Positions 47,518 through 58,435 of a DNA stretch of 64,000 nucleotides are shown here, in pieces (the stretch's first letter is position 1; every line of letters begins with the position of its first letter). Both the position numbers and the translations under genes were made by a program. The notes below the pieces were generated by a model. The model was not told the origin of the DNA, ran no database searches, and saw nothing but the letters and a program-made list of their open reading frames with translations. The stretch is taken from the NCBI GenBank assembly GCA_030248065.1, contig JASAMV010005414.1, positions 1-64,000 on the forward strand, given 5' to 3'. The stretch is from Rhynchonema sp. JSB1_4. Its lineage: Eukaryota > Nematoda > Chromadorea > Monhysterida > Xyalidae.

Positions 47518-47910
47518 CAGTGTAGTTCCTGGGGGGACGGGGTCCCCTCCTAAGGTGCACTAACCGCCGCGACCAAGGTACACTAGTACACTAACCGCCG
47601 CACCAGGTACAGTAACCGCCGCAATTTTTGCCTAAAATAGGCATTTTAGCCCAAGATGGGCATTTTAGGCCTAAAATGGGTAATTTTCAGGTCAATGTTG
47701 TCAAAAGTCGCCAAAATACCCTATTTATGGAGAATTTTTTCCAAAAAAGGGAAAAAATAGGTCATATTTTTTATCTCAAAGAAGGACTTTTTCCTGAATT
47801 TTGGTCTTCCCCCCTTCTTCCCCCCACAGGGAGCAGGGAGGTACACTAACCGCCGCACCGACAAAGTGGGTAGGTTCACTAACCGCCTCGCCGGACCAGG
47901 AACTAAACTG
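47518..47910. mobile_element. hAT-like miniature element, family 4, older copy
   Basis: The ends are CAGTGTAGTTCCTGG...CCAGGAACTAAACTG. The interior has (T)ACACTAACCGCCGC units near the ends and the block TTTTTGCCTAAAATAGGCAT, all shared with 49229-49625. The target duplication is no longer clear. Confidence 0.75.
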
Positions 47911-47959
47911 ATCCTAGTACAGCATGTATTTGTTTTGAATCTTATCACCAGCACACCAG

Positions 47960-48260
47960 GTAAAGGCAGTCTACGGGAGGTTGTCACTCAGCCCCCGAAT
48001 ACCGTAACCCACCGTAATTTTGATCTGCAAGGATCGTGTCGAGACCATTTTGTTTTTTATCTATGTTTTGCGTGTTAGCGCCAACACCAACCAACATTCC
48101 CAAGTTTTGGTGATCGACGCGCACGATGACAATTTCCAGCTTGCTGCCGCTAATACACGTGTCGATAAGCAGCGATCAGCATGGGTCTCGCAACGATCTT
48201 GCTTGCGGTGGGCTACGGTATTCGGGGGCTGAGTGACAACCTCCCGTAGACTGCCTTTAC
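47960..48260. mobile_element. Fold-back element with ~52-bp near-identical inverted ends
   Basis: The left arm starts GTAAAGGCAGTCTACGGGAG. The right arm is its complement, and I count one mismatch over about 52 bp. About 200 bp of unique DNA lie between. No clear target duplication. Near-identity of the arms suggests a recent origin or arm homogenisation. Confidence 0.8.
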
Positions 48261-48817
48261 TAACTGTGTACGAAATCAATCAATCAGATCAATATTTTTT
48301 GTCGATGTCGACCAAATGCTTCGATGGAATTTATTGGAAGGAATGAAAAGCCGCGCAGCGCATTTTTTGTTTCTAAGCTTTCCAACCTTAAAAGATGCTG
48401 TATAAATGCTAAATTAAGCAAATAAGGGCCCAAAATTTTAGGTGCAACCTTGCACCTAACCCTGAATTTTTAGGTGCAATTCTGATTTTTTAGGTGCAAA
48501 TTGCACCTAAAAAGTGTCTAAAAAAACTATGTTCACACAGCACGGTGACACGTGACAGAGAGAGAGAACAGGGAACACTGATATTTCGGGCAAAAAAAAG
48601 CTCCTGGGAGTTTCGCTTTTCAGACGCTGGGTGACGGACGACCACGAACTCCGCTGCGCAAGGGCGGATCCAGGGGGCCACAACAGGGGTTGTACCCCCC
48701 CCCTTTTGGTCCATTTGGCCCCTGAAGAGGGACAGAGGTGGTCGCAATTGGGCCGCGATTGTGGGCTTTTGGTTTGGGCCGGGCCGGGCCGGGCACCCCG
48801 GCCCGAAGCTTCTGAAG

Positions 48818-49637
48818 CAATGGTGTAGCAGGGGGGGGGGGGGGAGTGGGGGGGTCCCCCCCCGAGGTACAGTTGGTAGGTTGCCGCCCCTCGCCTGGTA
48901 CAGTAGGTAGGTTGCCGCCCCTCCCCTGGTACAGTAGGTAGGTTGCCGCCCCACCTAACTTTTCACCCAAAACATTCATTTTTGGCTTAAAATTGCATAA
49001 AATTAGCATATTTGTCTGCAAATAGGCGAAAAATCGCGCGCTGCGCGCGAAATTAGTGTTTTAGGCCTTATTTTCTTCAGTATTTAGACATAAAAAATTT
49101 CGGTTTCCAGATGACCCCCCCCCCCAAGTGGTACGACCCCCCCCTAGCTCGGCTGGTACAGTAGGTAGGTTGCCGCCCCGCATTTTGGGTGGTACAGTAG
49201 GTTGCCGCCCCGCCTGGGTAGCTACACCCAGTGTAGTTCCTGGGGGGGAGGGGGGGGTCCCCCCCCCCTCGGGTACGCTATCTCCCCCTCAGGTGGTACA
49301 CTATCCCCCTATCTCCCCCTCCGGGTACACTATCTCCCCCAATTTTTGCCTAAAATAGGCATTTTTAGGCCTAAAATGGGCATTTTTATACCAAAAATGT
49401 GTGATTTTTAGGTCAATGTTCTCAAAAGTCACCAAAATGCCCTTTTTATGAAGAATTTTTTCAAAAAAGGGGCAAAAATAGGTCAAATTTTCCACCTCAA
49501 AAAGTGACTTTTTCCCGAATTTGGGTCTTCCCCCCCCCCTTCCCCCCCCTCGGGGGTACACTATCTCCCCCTCCGAAAAAAACGGAGGGTCCGCTATCTC
49601 CCCCTCCGGACCAGGAACTACACTGGCTACACCACTG
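48818..49637. mobile_element. hAT-like miniature element, family 5, carrying a nested element
   Basis: The ends are CAATGGTGTAGC...GCTACACCACTG, with a perfect 8-bp duplication TTCTGAAG at 48810-48817 and 49638-49645. GTAGGTAGGTTGCCGCCCC units are repeated near both ends. The middle has a TCGCGCGCTGCGCGCGA palindrome. It was hit by the element at 49229-49625. Confidence 0.87.
49229..49625. mobile_element. hAT-like miniature element, family 4, nested
   Basis: The ends are CAGTGTAGTTCCTGG...CCAGGAACTACACTG, with a perfect 8-bp duplication GCTACACC at 49221-49228 and 49626-49633. TACACTATCTCCCCCT units sit near both ends, where the sister at 47518-47910 has ACTAACCGCCGC units. The core is otherwise shared. 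Confidence 0.9.
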
Positions 49638-50267
49638 TTCTGAAGTGACTTATTTTACTGAAAAAGTAGGGATTTTTTGTCAAAAATACTAAAAATTTTC
49701 GACGGAGTCGGCAAGTAAGTAATCAGTACAGTATTGCCCATCTGACGACTTTTTCATGGAAAACAATGAATTTTCAACCAAAAGAATAGAGTCAAAAAAT
49801 CGCAAAAGTTATGACTAAAAATGGGTTAAAATCTGAGTCAAAAATTCGGGCCCGGCCGGGACGGAGATTTGGGGGTTCGGGACGGGCCGGGCCGGCAGTG
49901 TCGTTCCTGGTCCGGCGCGGCGGTTACCGTATTCCCTAAAATAGAGCACCCCCCAAAATACAGCCCCCCCCTAAAAGGGTTCAGTGAAAAAATAGAGCCC
50001 CCCAAAAATACAGCCCCCACCCAACTTGGAATTCACCGCTTGGGGGTCGTAAAGTCAAGTTCTTGTATAAGACACCTTATGTACAACGTTTGTGGTTGAG
50101 TATATGATGACGTAAAGCCTTTTATGGAGGTCTGCACCTAAAAACACTCAATAATGACCAGTAACACCCTGACAGAACTCCATTTTAGGGGTATTTTTTG
50201 GAACATTTTTTGAGATTTTGGGCAGCGAAAAAATAGAGCCCCCCCCAAAAAAATAGAGCCTCCCAAA

Positions 50268-50685
50268 CAGTGTAGTGGCAGGCCCATGTGTGGGAGGTAA
50301 GTATGATGCGGGGTTGGGACCGGAAGCGTGAGAGGTATGATTTTGGTCACCCAAAAAGGCGAAAAAACACCGTTTTTGTGATACAATTTTGGCCAAAAAT
50401 TGAGGTAAAAATAGTACTTTTTCAAAATTTTCGCCGAAAATCGCCTAAAAATAGGTATTATGGGTGGGTTTGCGCGCGGAGCGCGCGATTTTTGCGAAAA
50501 TAAGGTCGAAAAACACCGATTTTTGCCTTAAAAAGGTATAAAATTGCTTGTGAGAGGTATGATTTGGAGTTGTGAGAGGTAAGTACTCAACCGCCCCCAA
50601 CCCCCCCCTCGGGTTTTGTGGTAGGTAAGTACTGAGAGGGGGGGTAACCCCCGCCCCAGCCCCCCCCCCCCCAGCCACTACTATG
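50268..50685. mobile_element. hAT-like miniature element, family 6
   Basis: The ends are CAGTGTAGTGGC...GCCACTACTATG, with the 8-bp duplication CTCCCAAA at 50260-50267 and 50686-50693. GAGAGGTA(A)GTA units lie near both ends, with a central GCGCGCGGAGCGCGCG palindrome. It is inserted in a larger CAGCCCCC-repeat element spanning roughly 49930-51835. Confidence 0.87.
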
Positions 50686-50702
50686 CTCCCAAAAATACAG
50701 CC

Positions 50703-51773
50703 CAGAGGTGGGAATCGGGCCGGCCCGGGCCGGGCCGAGGTTTCCGGCCCGAACGGTCGGGCCGGGCCGGGCCGGGCCGACTTTTCGGAATGTCGGGCCG
50801 GGCCGGGCCGGGGTGGCCGGCCCGAAAAGGCCCGACATCATCGAATTTCAATAAAAAATCGTGATTTTTTAGGCTAAATTTGCCAAAATTTCTCGCGATT
50901 CTGCAAATTTGTACCGACTTCCATGATTATCACTGATAATTTATCAGGTATTTTTAAACCAAAAAACAGTAATTTTTGCACCAAAAAAAATGCTTCAAAA
51001 TATCATCAGAAAAAGTCGGGCCGAAAAAATCGGGCCGGGCCGGGCCGGGCCGACTTTTTTCCAAGTCGGGCCGGGCCGGGCCGGACTTCCCGGCCCGAAC
51101 TGTCGGGCCGGGCCGGGCCGGGCCGACCCCCGGACCTAGGCCTGGGCACAATACCACTTTTGACACCCAATACCAATACCCAATACCAATACCGGCCCTG
51201 TACCAATACCCAATACCCAATACCAATACCAAATTGGTGACCCAATACCAATACCGGGTGAGACCCAATACCAATACCAATACCCAATACCAGATCAATA
51301 CTACTGAAGTGCCTGGTACTGGGTTTGGTATTGGGTTGGTATTGGTATTGAGAATTGAGTATTGGTTATTGGGTTGGTATTGGTATTGGGTATTGGGTAT
51401 TGGTCTTAGTATTGGTTTGGTATTTGGTTTTTGGTCTGGTATTGGGTTGGTATTGGGTTTGGTATTGGTTTGGTATTGGGTTTTGAGTCAGGTATTGGGT
51501 TTGGTATTGGTTTGGTATTGGGTTTTTTTGGATTAGTATTGGGTATTGGTTTTGACCCAATACCTGGGCAAACCCAATACCAATACCAGGCCAGCTTCAA
51601 TACCAATACCCAATACCCAATACCAGAATTAGACCCAATACCAATACCAAGCACTGGTATTGGTATTGGTATTGGGTGGTATTGGTATTGGGTATTGGGT
51701 ATTGTGCCCACCCATACCCGGACCTCGTCGGGCCGGGCCGGGCCGAGGTAACCCGGCCCGATTCCCACCTCTG
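50703..51773. mobile_element. hAT-like element, family 3, GGGCCGG-rich, with nested insertion
   Basis: The ends are CAGAGGTGGGAATCGGGCC and its complement, with the 8-bp duplication ATACAGCC at 50695-50702 and 51774-51781. The subterminal arms are GGGCCGGGCCGGGCC arrays. A second element (51137-51716) sits inside. Confidence 0.9.
51137..51716. mobile_element. Minisatellite-filled hAT-like element
   Basis: The ends are TAGGCCTGGGCACAATACC...GGTATTGTGCCCACCCATA, with an 8-bp duplication CCCGGACC at 51129-51136 and 51717-51724. Almost the whole interior is (CCCAATACCAATAC)n and, in opposite orientation, (GGTATTGGTATTGG)n. The element is a nested palindrome made from copies of its own subterminal motif. 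Confidence 0.88.
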
Positions 51774-52288
51774 ATACAGCCCCCTAAAAGGGGTCAGTGA
51801 AAAAATACAGCCCCCCCTTGTATTTTAGGTTTTACGCTAATCCCCCCTCCAGAGTACCTCCAACACTGTCCAGCACTTTCATGGCTTTTATTCGCACTTT
51901 CTCAACAGCACAGGATTACCTTTCACCCTTTTTTAGCTCATTTTTTGAACAAATTTTGCACCGAAGTGTAGCTGTTATATTTTTTCGAAATTACGTTCTC
52001 AAGTACTGGAAAAATATTTTAACTAAACGTTTTTTGGAAAAACGTTTATTTCACGAAAAATAAAAAACAGTTCTTAATGGCAGTGTACACAATTATCTGA
52101 CAGCTTTTTCATTGAAAGCAGAGGCAATCATTTTTTCACCAAAAAATAGGTTCATCAGAAAAATCGCAAATACGCAAAAATTATGACAAAAAATAGGGCA
52201 AGAACCTGACCCGGAAAATTCGGGCCGGGGCCGGGCCGGGCCGAGCTTTGGTCACCGCGGGCCGGCCGGAGATTTGGGCGCTCGAAAT

Positions 52289-52660
52289 GGCTACCTCTCT
52301 CGAGGAGATTGAGTTGAGTGACGAATCAGTGGAGGAGATAGAAATCTTTAAGAAAACATCGGTGCCTGATTCGTAAAGGAAAGGTGAAACGAGGTGAAAC
52401 ATTGATCACGCATGGGTCGCTGGTGACGGGACGCTTTGTTCCCAGTGACAGACCGTCCCGCACACCTCGGCCTGTGCCGGACGGCGCGGTTTGTTTCACT
52501 TTCTTGCTCGATAACACCTACAAGTTATTGTCTGGCGGTAGACAAGTGCGGGAAGCTCGAACTTACTGTCCGTTTCGTTCTAAAACTTTTCTGGAGCTTC
52601 AAAATGAACACCGCAACACCTTGATGAAGATTCTGAAACAACGCCGATATTGCCCATCAA
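52289..52660 (+). pseudogene. Fragments of an unrecognised gene interrupted by repeats
   Basis: ATG at 52289 opens MATSLEEIELSD...VEEIEIFKKTSVPDS, then TAA. A shifted frame (52384-52660) reads on with KRGETLITHGSLVTGRFVPSD and LDNTYKLLSGGRQVREARTYC before entering the palindrome at 52663. A reading frame at 52800-52945 (LPESISEFHEFLKRGKEINRR) inside the palindrome spacer may be the next piece. I know no family. An inverted partner is at 53939-53990. Confidence 0.35.
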
Positions 52661-52662
52661 TG

Positions 52663-53158
52663 GGTGGAATTCACAAAACAAAGTCAAGCTCACCGTCAAG
52701 CTCAACGTCAAAGTTCAATGCCAGATGTTTCCGCGTCACGCTGGCTCGTGCAGCAGACGCAATTTTCTAAACAAAGGGTCAACTTTGACGCATTATTGTG
52801 CAAGACTGGATGCTTACCTGAGAGTATTTCTGAGTTTCATGAATTTCTGAAAAGAGGCAAAGAAATAAACAGACGATCACCAACGGAGGTGCAAAAAATT
52901 TTGACTGCGGTCAATGATCGCCGCATTAGTCAGAAATTATTATAACTCAGAAATAATCTTCAGAAACGCTTGTGCTACGTCCTTAAAATAACAGTATCCC
53001 GAGAAACGCATCCAATCATGCCCAATAATGTGTCAAAGTTGACCCTTCGTTTAGAAAATTGCGTCTGCTGCACGAGCCAGCGTGACGCCGAAACATATGA
53101 CTTTGAACTTTGACGCTGAGCTTGAGGGTGAGCTTGACTTTGTTTTGTGAATTTCACC
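52663..53158. repeat. Fold-back element with GGGTGGAATTCAC ends
   Basis: The left arm (GGGTGGAATTCACAAAACAA onward) pairs with the right arm ending TTGTTTTGTGAATTTCACCC. Each arm is about 160 bp, with a spacer that contains a short coding-like frame. It is flanked by AAT on both sides. The related element 53192-53417 has similar tips (GGGTGATATTTTCGAAACGG). Confidence 0.7.
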
Positions 53159-53191
53159 CAATGACGTTGCGTTGCTTAATCACACACAAAG

Positions 53192-53417
53192 GGTGATATT
53201 TTCGAAACGGTGTAAAGGTCAGTTGGGTGTAAAGGTAGGTGGAAAGCTCGGTCGACAGCTCAGTGTGATAGACCTCGGTGTAAACTTGAAACATTCCACG
53301 TTAATAACAGGCAATGTTTCACGTTTACACCGAGCTACGCCGACCGAGCTTTCGACCGAACTTTACACCGACCTTTACGCCCAACTGACCTTTACACCGT
53401 TTCGAAAATTCCACCCA
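53192..53417. repeat. Second fold-back element inside a family E MITE remnant
   Basis: The arms GGGTGATATTTTCGAAACGG...CCGTTTCGAAAATTCCACCC include repeated GGTGTAAAGGTCAGTTGGG-type units. The sequence either side (CAATGACGTTGCGTTGC before, TGTTTCAGACCCGCAGCAAC after) is one broken copy of MITE family E, so this inserted into it. Confidence 0.7.
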
Positions 53418-53931
53418 TAGAATGCAGTCACTAAAATGTTTCAGACCCGCAGCAACGTGGGTGTTCTGCCAGATTATTTTCAGATGAAACTGTTTTGTAA
53501 CAATCACAAATAGCACAGAGTGGCTAGGAGTGACTGAACGTGAAAATCAGGATTGATTTAAAGGGGAAATTGCACATTCCTAATCGCCTTTCAAACTCTA
53601 CAAGTGTTTAGACAGTCGTGTGGGCATCATGAAAGTCAAATCACTTGGTATAAAACAACGCAGCGCACGGCTGGTTTGCCTTTAGATACTAGCACGGGGC
53701 GGGGTGGGGGGTGCCAACTTGAGGGGGCGGTGGGTATTTCTTGGGTAGGTGCCAAAGCCAAGGTGGGGCTGGGGGTGCCTTTTGGTGTCCGTCTGGTACG
53801 AAAAGTGGGGGTGCCACTTTTTTCAACAAACCCACATCAATACCTTCAACATTCCGATAGAGAGACACTGATAATGAACCAGAACGCCGAAGAAATAATT
53901 GCAAGTTTGAAATTGACACGGATAATTGTTT

Positions 53932-54048
53932 CCTTTGCGAATCAGGCACCGATGTTTTCTTAAAGATTTCTATCTCCTCTAACGAATCAGCTTTCGCTCC
54001 GCTTGGTAAATTCTCTTTCTTTAATTTCTGAAGAACGCGGAGGAGCAC
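53932..54048 (-). pseudogene. Inverted partner fragment of the 52289 gene
   Basis: The minus-strand frame contains SLEEIEIFKKTSVPDSQRK, nearly the same as the plus-strand fragment at 52330-52377. There the Gln codon CAA is replaced by TAA. The two pieces diverge outside about 55 bp. They may be parts of a dispersed gene or transposon family. Confidence 0.4.
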
Positions 54049-55205
54049 GGTTCTTCAACGGTTCTGGTGCAGCGAGTTCGAAACTATTTATTTATTTTTT
54101 ATTTATTTATTTGAGTTTTTGCACCTCCAGTGCCAGGTGAATGCAAACGCCCGCAGGCAATGTGGCAAATCCTGTTAGAAAAACATGAAAATCTAACGTG
54201 AATTGAAATCACAGGTTCACGATGTACATGTATAAATAAGCAAAGTACAGTCGTATTGTCCAGTAAATACTGAGTTGTTACAGAAATTGCATACATAACA
54301 TTTCGGAACATGATCGTGCACATCAACCAGAATTTTCCATGACTCATTTGAACTATAATCGTCCGAGTCGTCACGAACAAACAAAATCGACGTAAATAAA
54401 AAATCGCAAACAAAATCGACGAAATGGTCCAAATGACACCATTGCCTCCACCCAGCCTGACAGCTGACAGTCACACACCCGTAGAACGTGGGATGTTCCT
54501 ATCAAACTAAAGGGGAGGGCAATGGCTCATGATGGATGTAAATGAACGTTATCGGTTACGCCAAAGAACACTGCTATTTGAGGGTGCATGGTGGGAAACC
54601 CATAGACTTTTGGTGGGGGGAAATGGCCCATTCCTCCAAAAATAAAAGACTGAATTGACGGATTGGCTCTAGGTTTGGCTTAAGCGTAAGTCTAAGCCTA
54701 ATAAAGAGCCTGAGCCTAATTAAGGAAAGTCAAATTTCAGGCTGTTTTCGGATTTCAAAGTTCCCCACCAAAAGTCTTAGGGTTTCCCAAAAGGCGGTGC
54801 AATAAGCCTGATCAGATAAGATATCATAGCAAATATGCTCGTGAGACCGTTGCGAAGATTATCCGGAATGCCTTCCAAAGCACAAAACATAGCCAAAATC
54901 TAACCGTCCCACACACCCTTTTTGGAAATGTGTGGATAAAAATGTTATCGTGCGTGGGCATGTCTATGACAAGTATTAGTAACCAACAACCTTCAAGCAA
55001 TATTATGGATCTTGTTCTGTTGTGCTTAACCTTGATCTACCGGTGTTTCTTCGTAATGTATTGTAGTGACGCCTCGGTCTATTCGTAACACGCTATTTAA
55101 ACAGGGAATTCTACTCCCAATATCACGGTCTTAATCGCGTATGCTTGTTATGCACCGCGTCGGTGGTATGTACTCCAGTGACCAAAGTAAACTCATTGAC
55201 TCAAC

Positions 55206-55810
55206 CAGTGGTTTTTAAAAAAAAATTCGTACCAAAAGATTAAAAAAATTTTTTTTTTTATTATTTCAAAATTCGAAAATTTCTCGATTTTTTTCTCTAA
55301 AAGTGCTATTTTTTGCATAGAAATTGCTACTGTTGACATCACCTAACCCTACCATGGGTGTATTGGGTGCCATAATCGTTGTTTTGTGGCATCTAGACAT
55401 AGTGCGCACACTCACAGGGCCTCTCATATGACTACACACGTAGATGTGACCGGGTGGGCATTTATTTATCCATGCCCCAGACCCGAAAGGAGTGGACGTC
55501 ATAATTTCACCCAAAATTCCCATCCCGAATATCAGAAAGCCATACCATCACACCCGCACCATCACCTGGGGAAGGGTACGGGTGTGTACCTAACTATGGT
55601 TGGACTTATCGACCATTGGATAGCATGGTTTTCGTATCACCTGTGCTTTATATGCACTTATAACACAATATTTAACAAAAATACCCCTTTTTGTACTTGA
55701 GCGCTCATTTTTTATCGTGTTGGGCAGATTTTGGCTGAAATAAAAAAAATTTTAATTAAAAAAATTTTTTTAAAATGGGGTTTGAATAAAAAAATTTTTA
55801 TTGACCACTG
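55206..55810. mobile_element. hAT-like miniature element, family 2, uninterrupted copy
   Basis: The ends are CAGTGGTTTTTAAAAAAAA...TTGACCACTG, with the 8-bp duplication GACTCAAC at 55198-55205 and 55811-55818. It is the sister of 3272-4942 without the nested insertions. Confidence 0.9.
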
Positions 55811-55818
55811 GACTCAAC

Positions 55819-57304
55819 CTCGTGATCCTTTCAATCTTGTTTGCCAACTGAATCGAAACCGTATGCCAACACCCTCCAACCCCGTAGCATAGAAATCAAG
55901 AAGACCGAGACATATCAACGTCAAAACGCACGCAAGCGGACGAGACGGTTCAGTCGGTTAACCCAACCGTCTCCCAGTCAAAAACACTGACCAGTTCTGC
56001 AGGTGGTTGTGAACTTCGACGGTCCGAATGTCCAAGAAAGATATTGGCATGGACACATATCAACATTGGTTTCGTTCACTTGCGTTGTTTCACTGGCTCT
56101 TATTCTCTTTGTCTAACCATCACAGATCGAACATTATATTTTGAATTGCTTCGCTTCATTCAGTGCCATAGACTGTTCTCATACCATGCACAGCTCGCAC
56201 AACTATAAGTACAGATCTCCGCGTAAATTTGGGGGTAGTGCCACTCCAAAACGGCGGGGCACGCGTGGCACGCGTATGAGGCGTATGCCCTTTCTTTCTA
56301 CAACACACCAGCATAGACATACGCACAATACGCGTATAGTCCAACCACGTGCTCATGAGACGATTCCTTTTAAAGCTTGCTTGTCCAGATTCAAAAATGC
56401 GCCGGTTACACGGGTTTTCGCAAACAAACACGGTCCCATCGGTGTGCATCCAGCTACAATTATTCTCTTTCTTACAATGGGGGTTACAAAATTTTCGTTT
56501 GCAGCTGGATTCAGTTGTACCCAGTCACAATTGTAACTTCTTACAACTGTATCACTCACAATTACAAATTGTAAGAACTTCGTTTTTTGTAAGAACTGAC
56601 AATTTTGTATGAAATAGAAAGTGTTCCCTGGGGACAATAAAGTCGAAAATATGCTTCTTAGTCTTTGTTTTTTTAGATGTCGACTTTTTTTTGAAAAAAA
56701 GCAAGCACTAAAACAACTTTTTTGATATGTTTGCACTTCACAATTGCAGCGCTGATTACGATTGATGAATTTAAAAGTGAAAAAAGAAAAGCAAAGCGAA
56801 AGTGAAAGATATTTTCTTTTTCATACATTTTTTGCTGACGGAAGAATAATTTTTATGGAAAAATTCTCGCATTTTGGGAAAAGCTTGGACAGTTTCAAAA
56901 TTGACTTCCCTTTTCTCATGCCTCGGCTTGGGCTTATGCTCAGGCCCACAATTCGGCTTATCGCGAATCTAAAATTTGTGGTTCTCCGTCCAACTGTCCA
57001 AACTTTTCCCAACATGCGCTGCGTTCGGAATGAGAGAATGTAAATTTTCGATTTTGTGATAGAGGGCACGGATCGGCTCAGAGTTTGGCCTAATAATAAT
57101 CAGGCCTGCTGAAAATACGAATAAAAATGATAATTGTGTGTAAAAAACAGTGGCAGATCCAGCTATTTGACCCCATAACACATCTTCTACCTGGTAAGTT
57201 GTCCTATAAATCGGCCGAATTCCAACAAACACGTCAGTATCTTTTTATTGCTTCTTTTCGTCAATGTACAACTGTGTCCCATCATCACAATTATGTCCAT
57301 CTCA
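55819..57304. other. No supported gene
   Basis: There is no splice-supported coding chain. Reading frames at 56141-56536 (plus) and 56353-56736 (minus) overlap antisense and look random. A short stretch near 56455-56590 repeats TTACAATTGTAAG-like words in both orientations. Confidence 0.4.
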
Positions 57305-58435
57305 TTATTTTTTGTCAAACATTTTGTTGTCAAGTCCGGCCAGTGTCATGTATTGGATATCATCGATTGGTTTGTGTGCCTTGCCGCCTTTCACCTGCGT
57401 CCCTTTGTCGAAGATCGCGTTGTTTAGGTTTATCAACGTCTGGTAAGCTGGATCATTCACATCCTGCAATCGTTGTACAAGGTAGAAATTTGAAAGCTGA
57501 TTACCACCACGTGGTTGACACGACGTAAAAAACTGCCTTAATTTGAGGAATCCCAAATCTGTGAGACTTTTTGCGTCAAGCAAGTGTGTCAGTGATATAA
57601 ACATTCAGCAATTATATGGCCAAGGTTTTCAAATCACCAACTCTGAAAGCCACTTCTTGCTGCACTGGCGCTGGCGGTGGTTGCTGGTCTACTGAGCCCG
57701 TCGGTGTTTGGTTAACACTGGCCGCACCGCCGTCCCCGCCTTTCATTTCGTACGCGTCGACCAACGTTGTTATTAACGATTCGGGTATGATGCGACATGC
57801 GATCGCTGGAAAGATATCAACTGATTTACAAAGAGTCACTCAGAATTCGCTGAAATAATGATATTGCGTTCTGCTGCATAAATTGCAAGTATATTGTTAT
57901 TGGTCGCACAATGACTTTATAAGAATTGGTCAAATTTTTTTCCTGAATCGCAAAGCAGGCTAGTGACGGGGCAATGACGTTGCGTTGCGCCATCACACAC
58001 AAAACACGTAGTAAAGAGAATGTTTCAGACCTGCGGCAACGTGGTTGATCTGCCAGATTATTTTCAGCTGAAAATGTTTTGTGAGAATCACAAATAGCAC
58101 AGTAGTTAAGAGTGACTGAACGTGAAAATCAGGATTGATTTTGATGATTTCTTATATGGTCATTGTGCGACCAATATCTGCGTCGACTCCATGCAACTAT
58201 CGTCAACATATTTATGACCAAAATTGACAAATGTGTTGACTGTCAAACATCACCAACCAGCTGCTGACTGTTCCAGACATTTGAGCAGCCGAGAAATTCG
58301 ACAGCTGAGATAGATTTGGTAGAGCAGCACGAATATGAGTCCTCCGACAGCGATCAACTGCAGAGCAAGGGAGGCTGCGAGACTGGCGTGCAACAGAATG
58401 TTAACTTCGCCGAAATTTAATTTGGTGCTGTTCAT
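57305..58435 (-). CDS. Small membrane protein of unknown function
   Basis: Three exons on the minus strand: 58435-58258, 57805-57638, 57558-57305. Phases fit, giving 199 aa. Residues 1-60 hold one long hydrophobic helix (HASLAASLALQLIAVGGLIF...VLLYQIYLS) preceded by a polar N-terminus and followed by basic residues, as in a single-pass membrane anchor. A Pro/Gln-rich linker follows (QQPPPAPVQQ). The soluble C-terminal part contains LRQFFTSCQPRGGNQLSNFY and ends DNKMFDKK. I do not recognise the family. The exon 1 donor is GTTGGT, as in two UGCG introns. Intron 1 contains MITE 57900-58174. Confidence 0.6.
57900..58174. mobile_element. TA-targeted MITE, family E, in an intron
   Basis: The ends are TTGGTCGCACAATGAC...TTGTGCGACCAA (first base 57900), flanked by TA at 57898-57899 and 58175-58176. 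It is the same orientation as the 16375 copy and highly similar throughout. Confidence 0.88.

Larger units (their letters stand above)
47102..48532. mobile_element. Probable composite element with AGGTGCAA subterminal repeats
   Basis: The left end CAGGGTTTTTTTTTC leads into AGGTGCAACTTAGGTGCAAC. The right end has GGTGCAAATTGCACCTAAA followed by TAAAAAAACTATG. The flanks TATACACA and TTCACACA are similar but not identical. It encloses the elements at 47518-47910 and 47960-48260. Boundaries are tentative. Confidence 0.45.

Noticed and set aside
48490..49021. ORFs of 133-154 codons rich in Gly/Pro
   Set aside because: They are made of transposon end repeats and homopolymer G/C runs.
51137..51716. 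CRISPR-like regular repeat
   Set aside because: Units are contiguous without unique spacers, and the DNA is eukaryotic.
50976..51768. 186-codon and other ORFs of GIGLVLGIGY type
   Set aside because: They are translations of the CCAATACC minisatellite, not genes.
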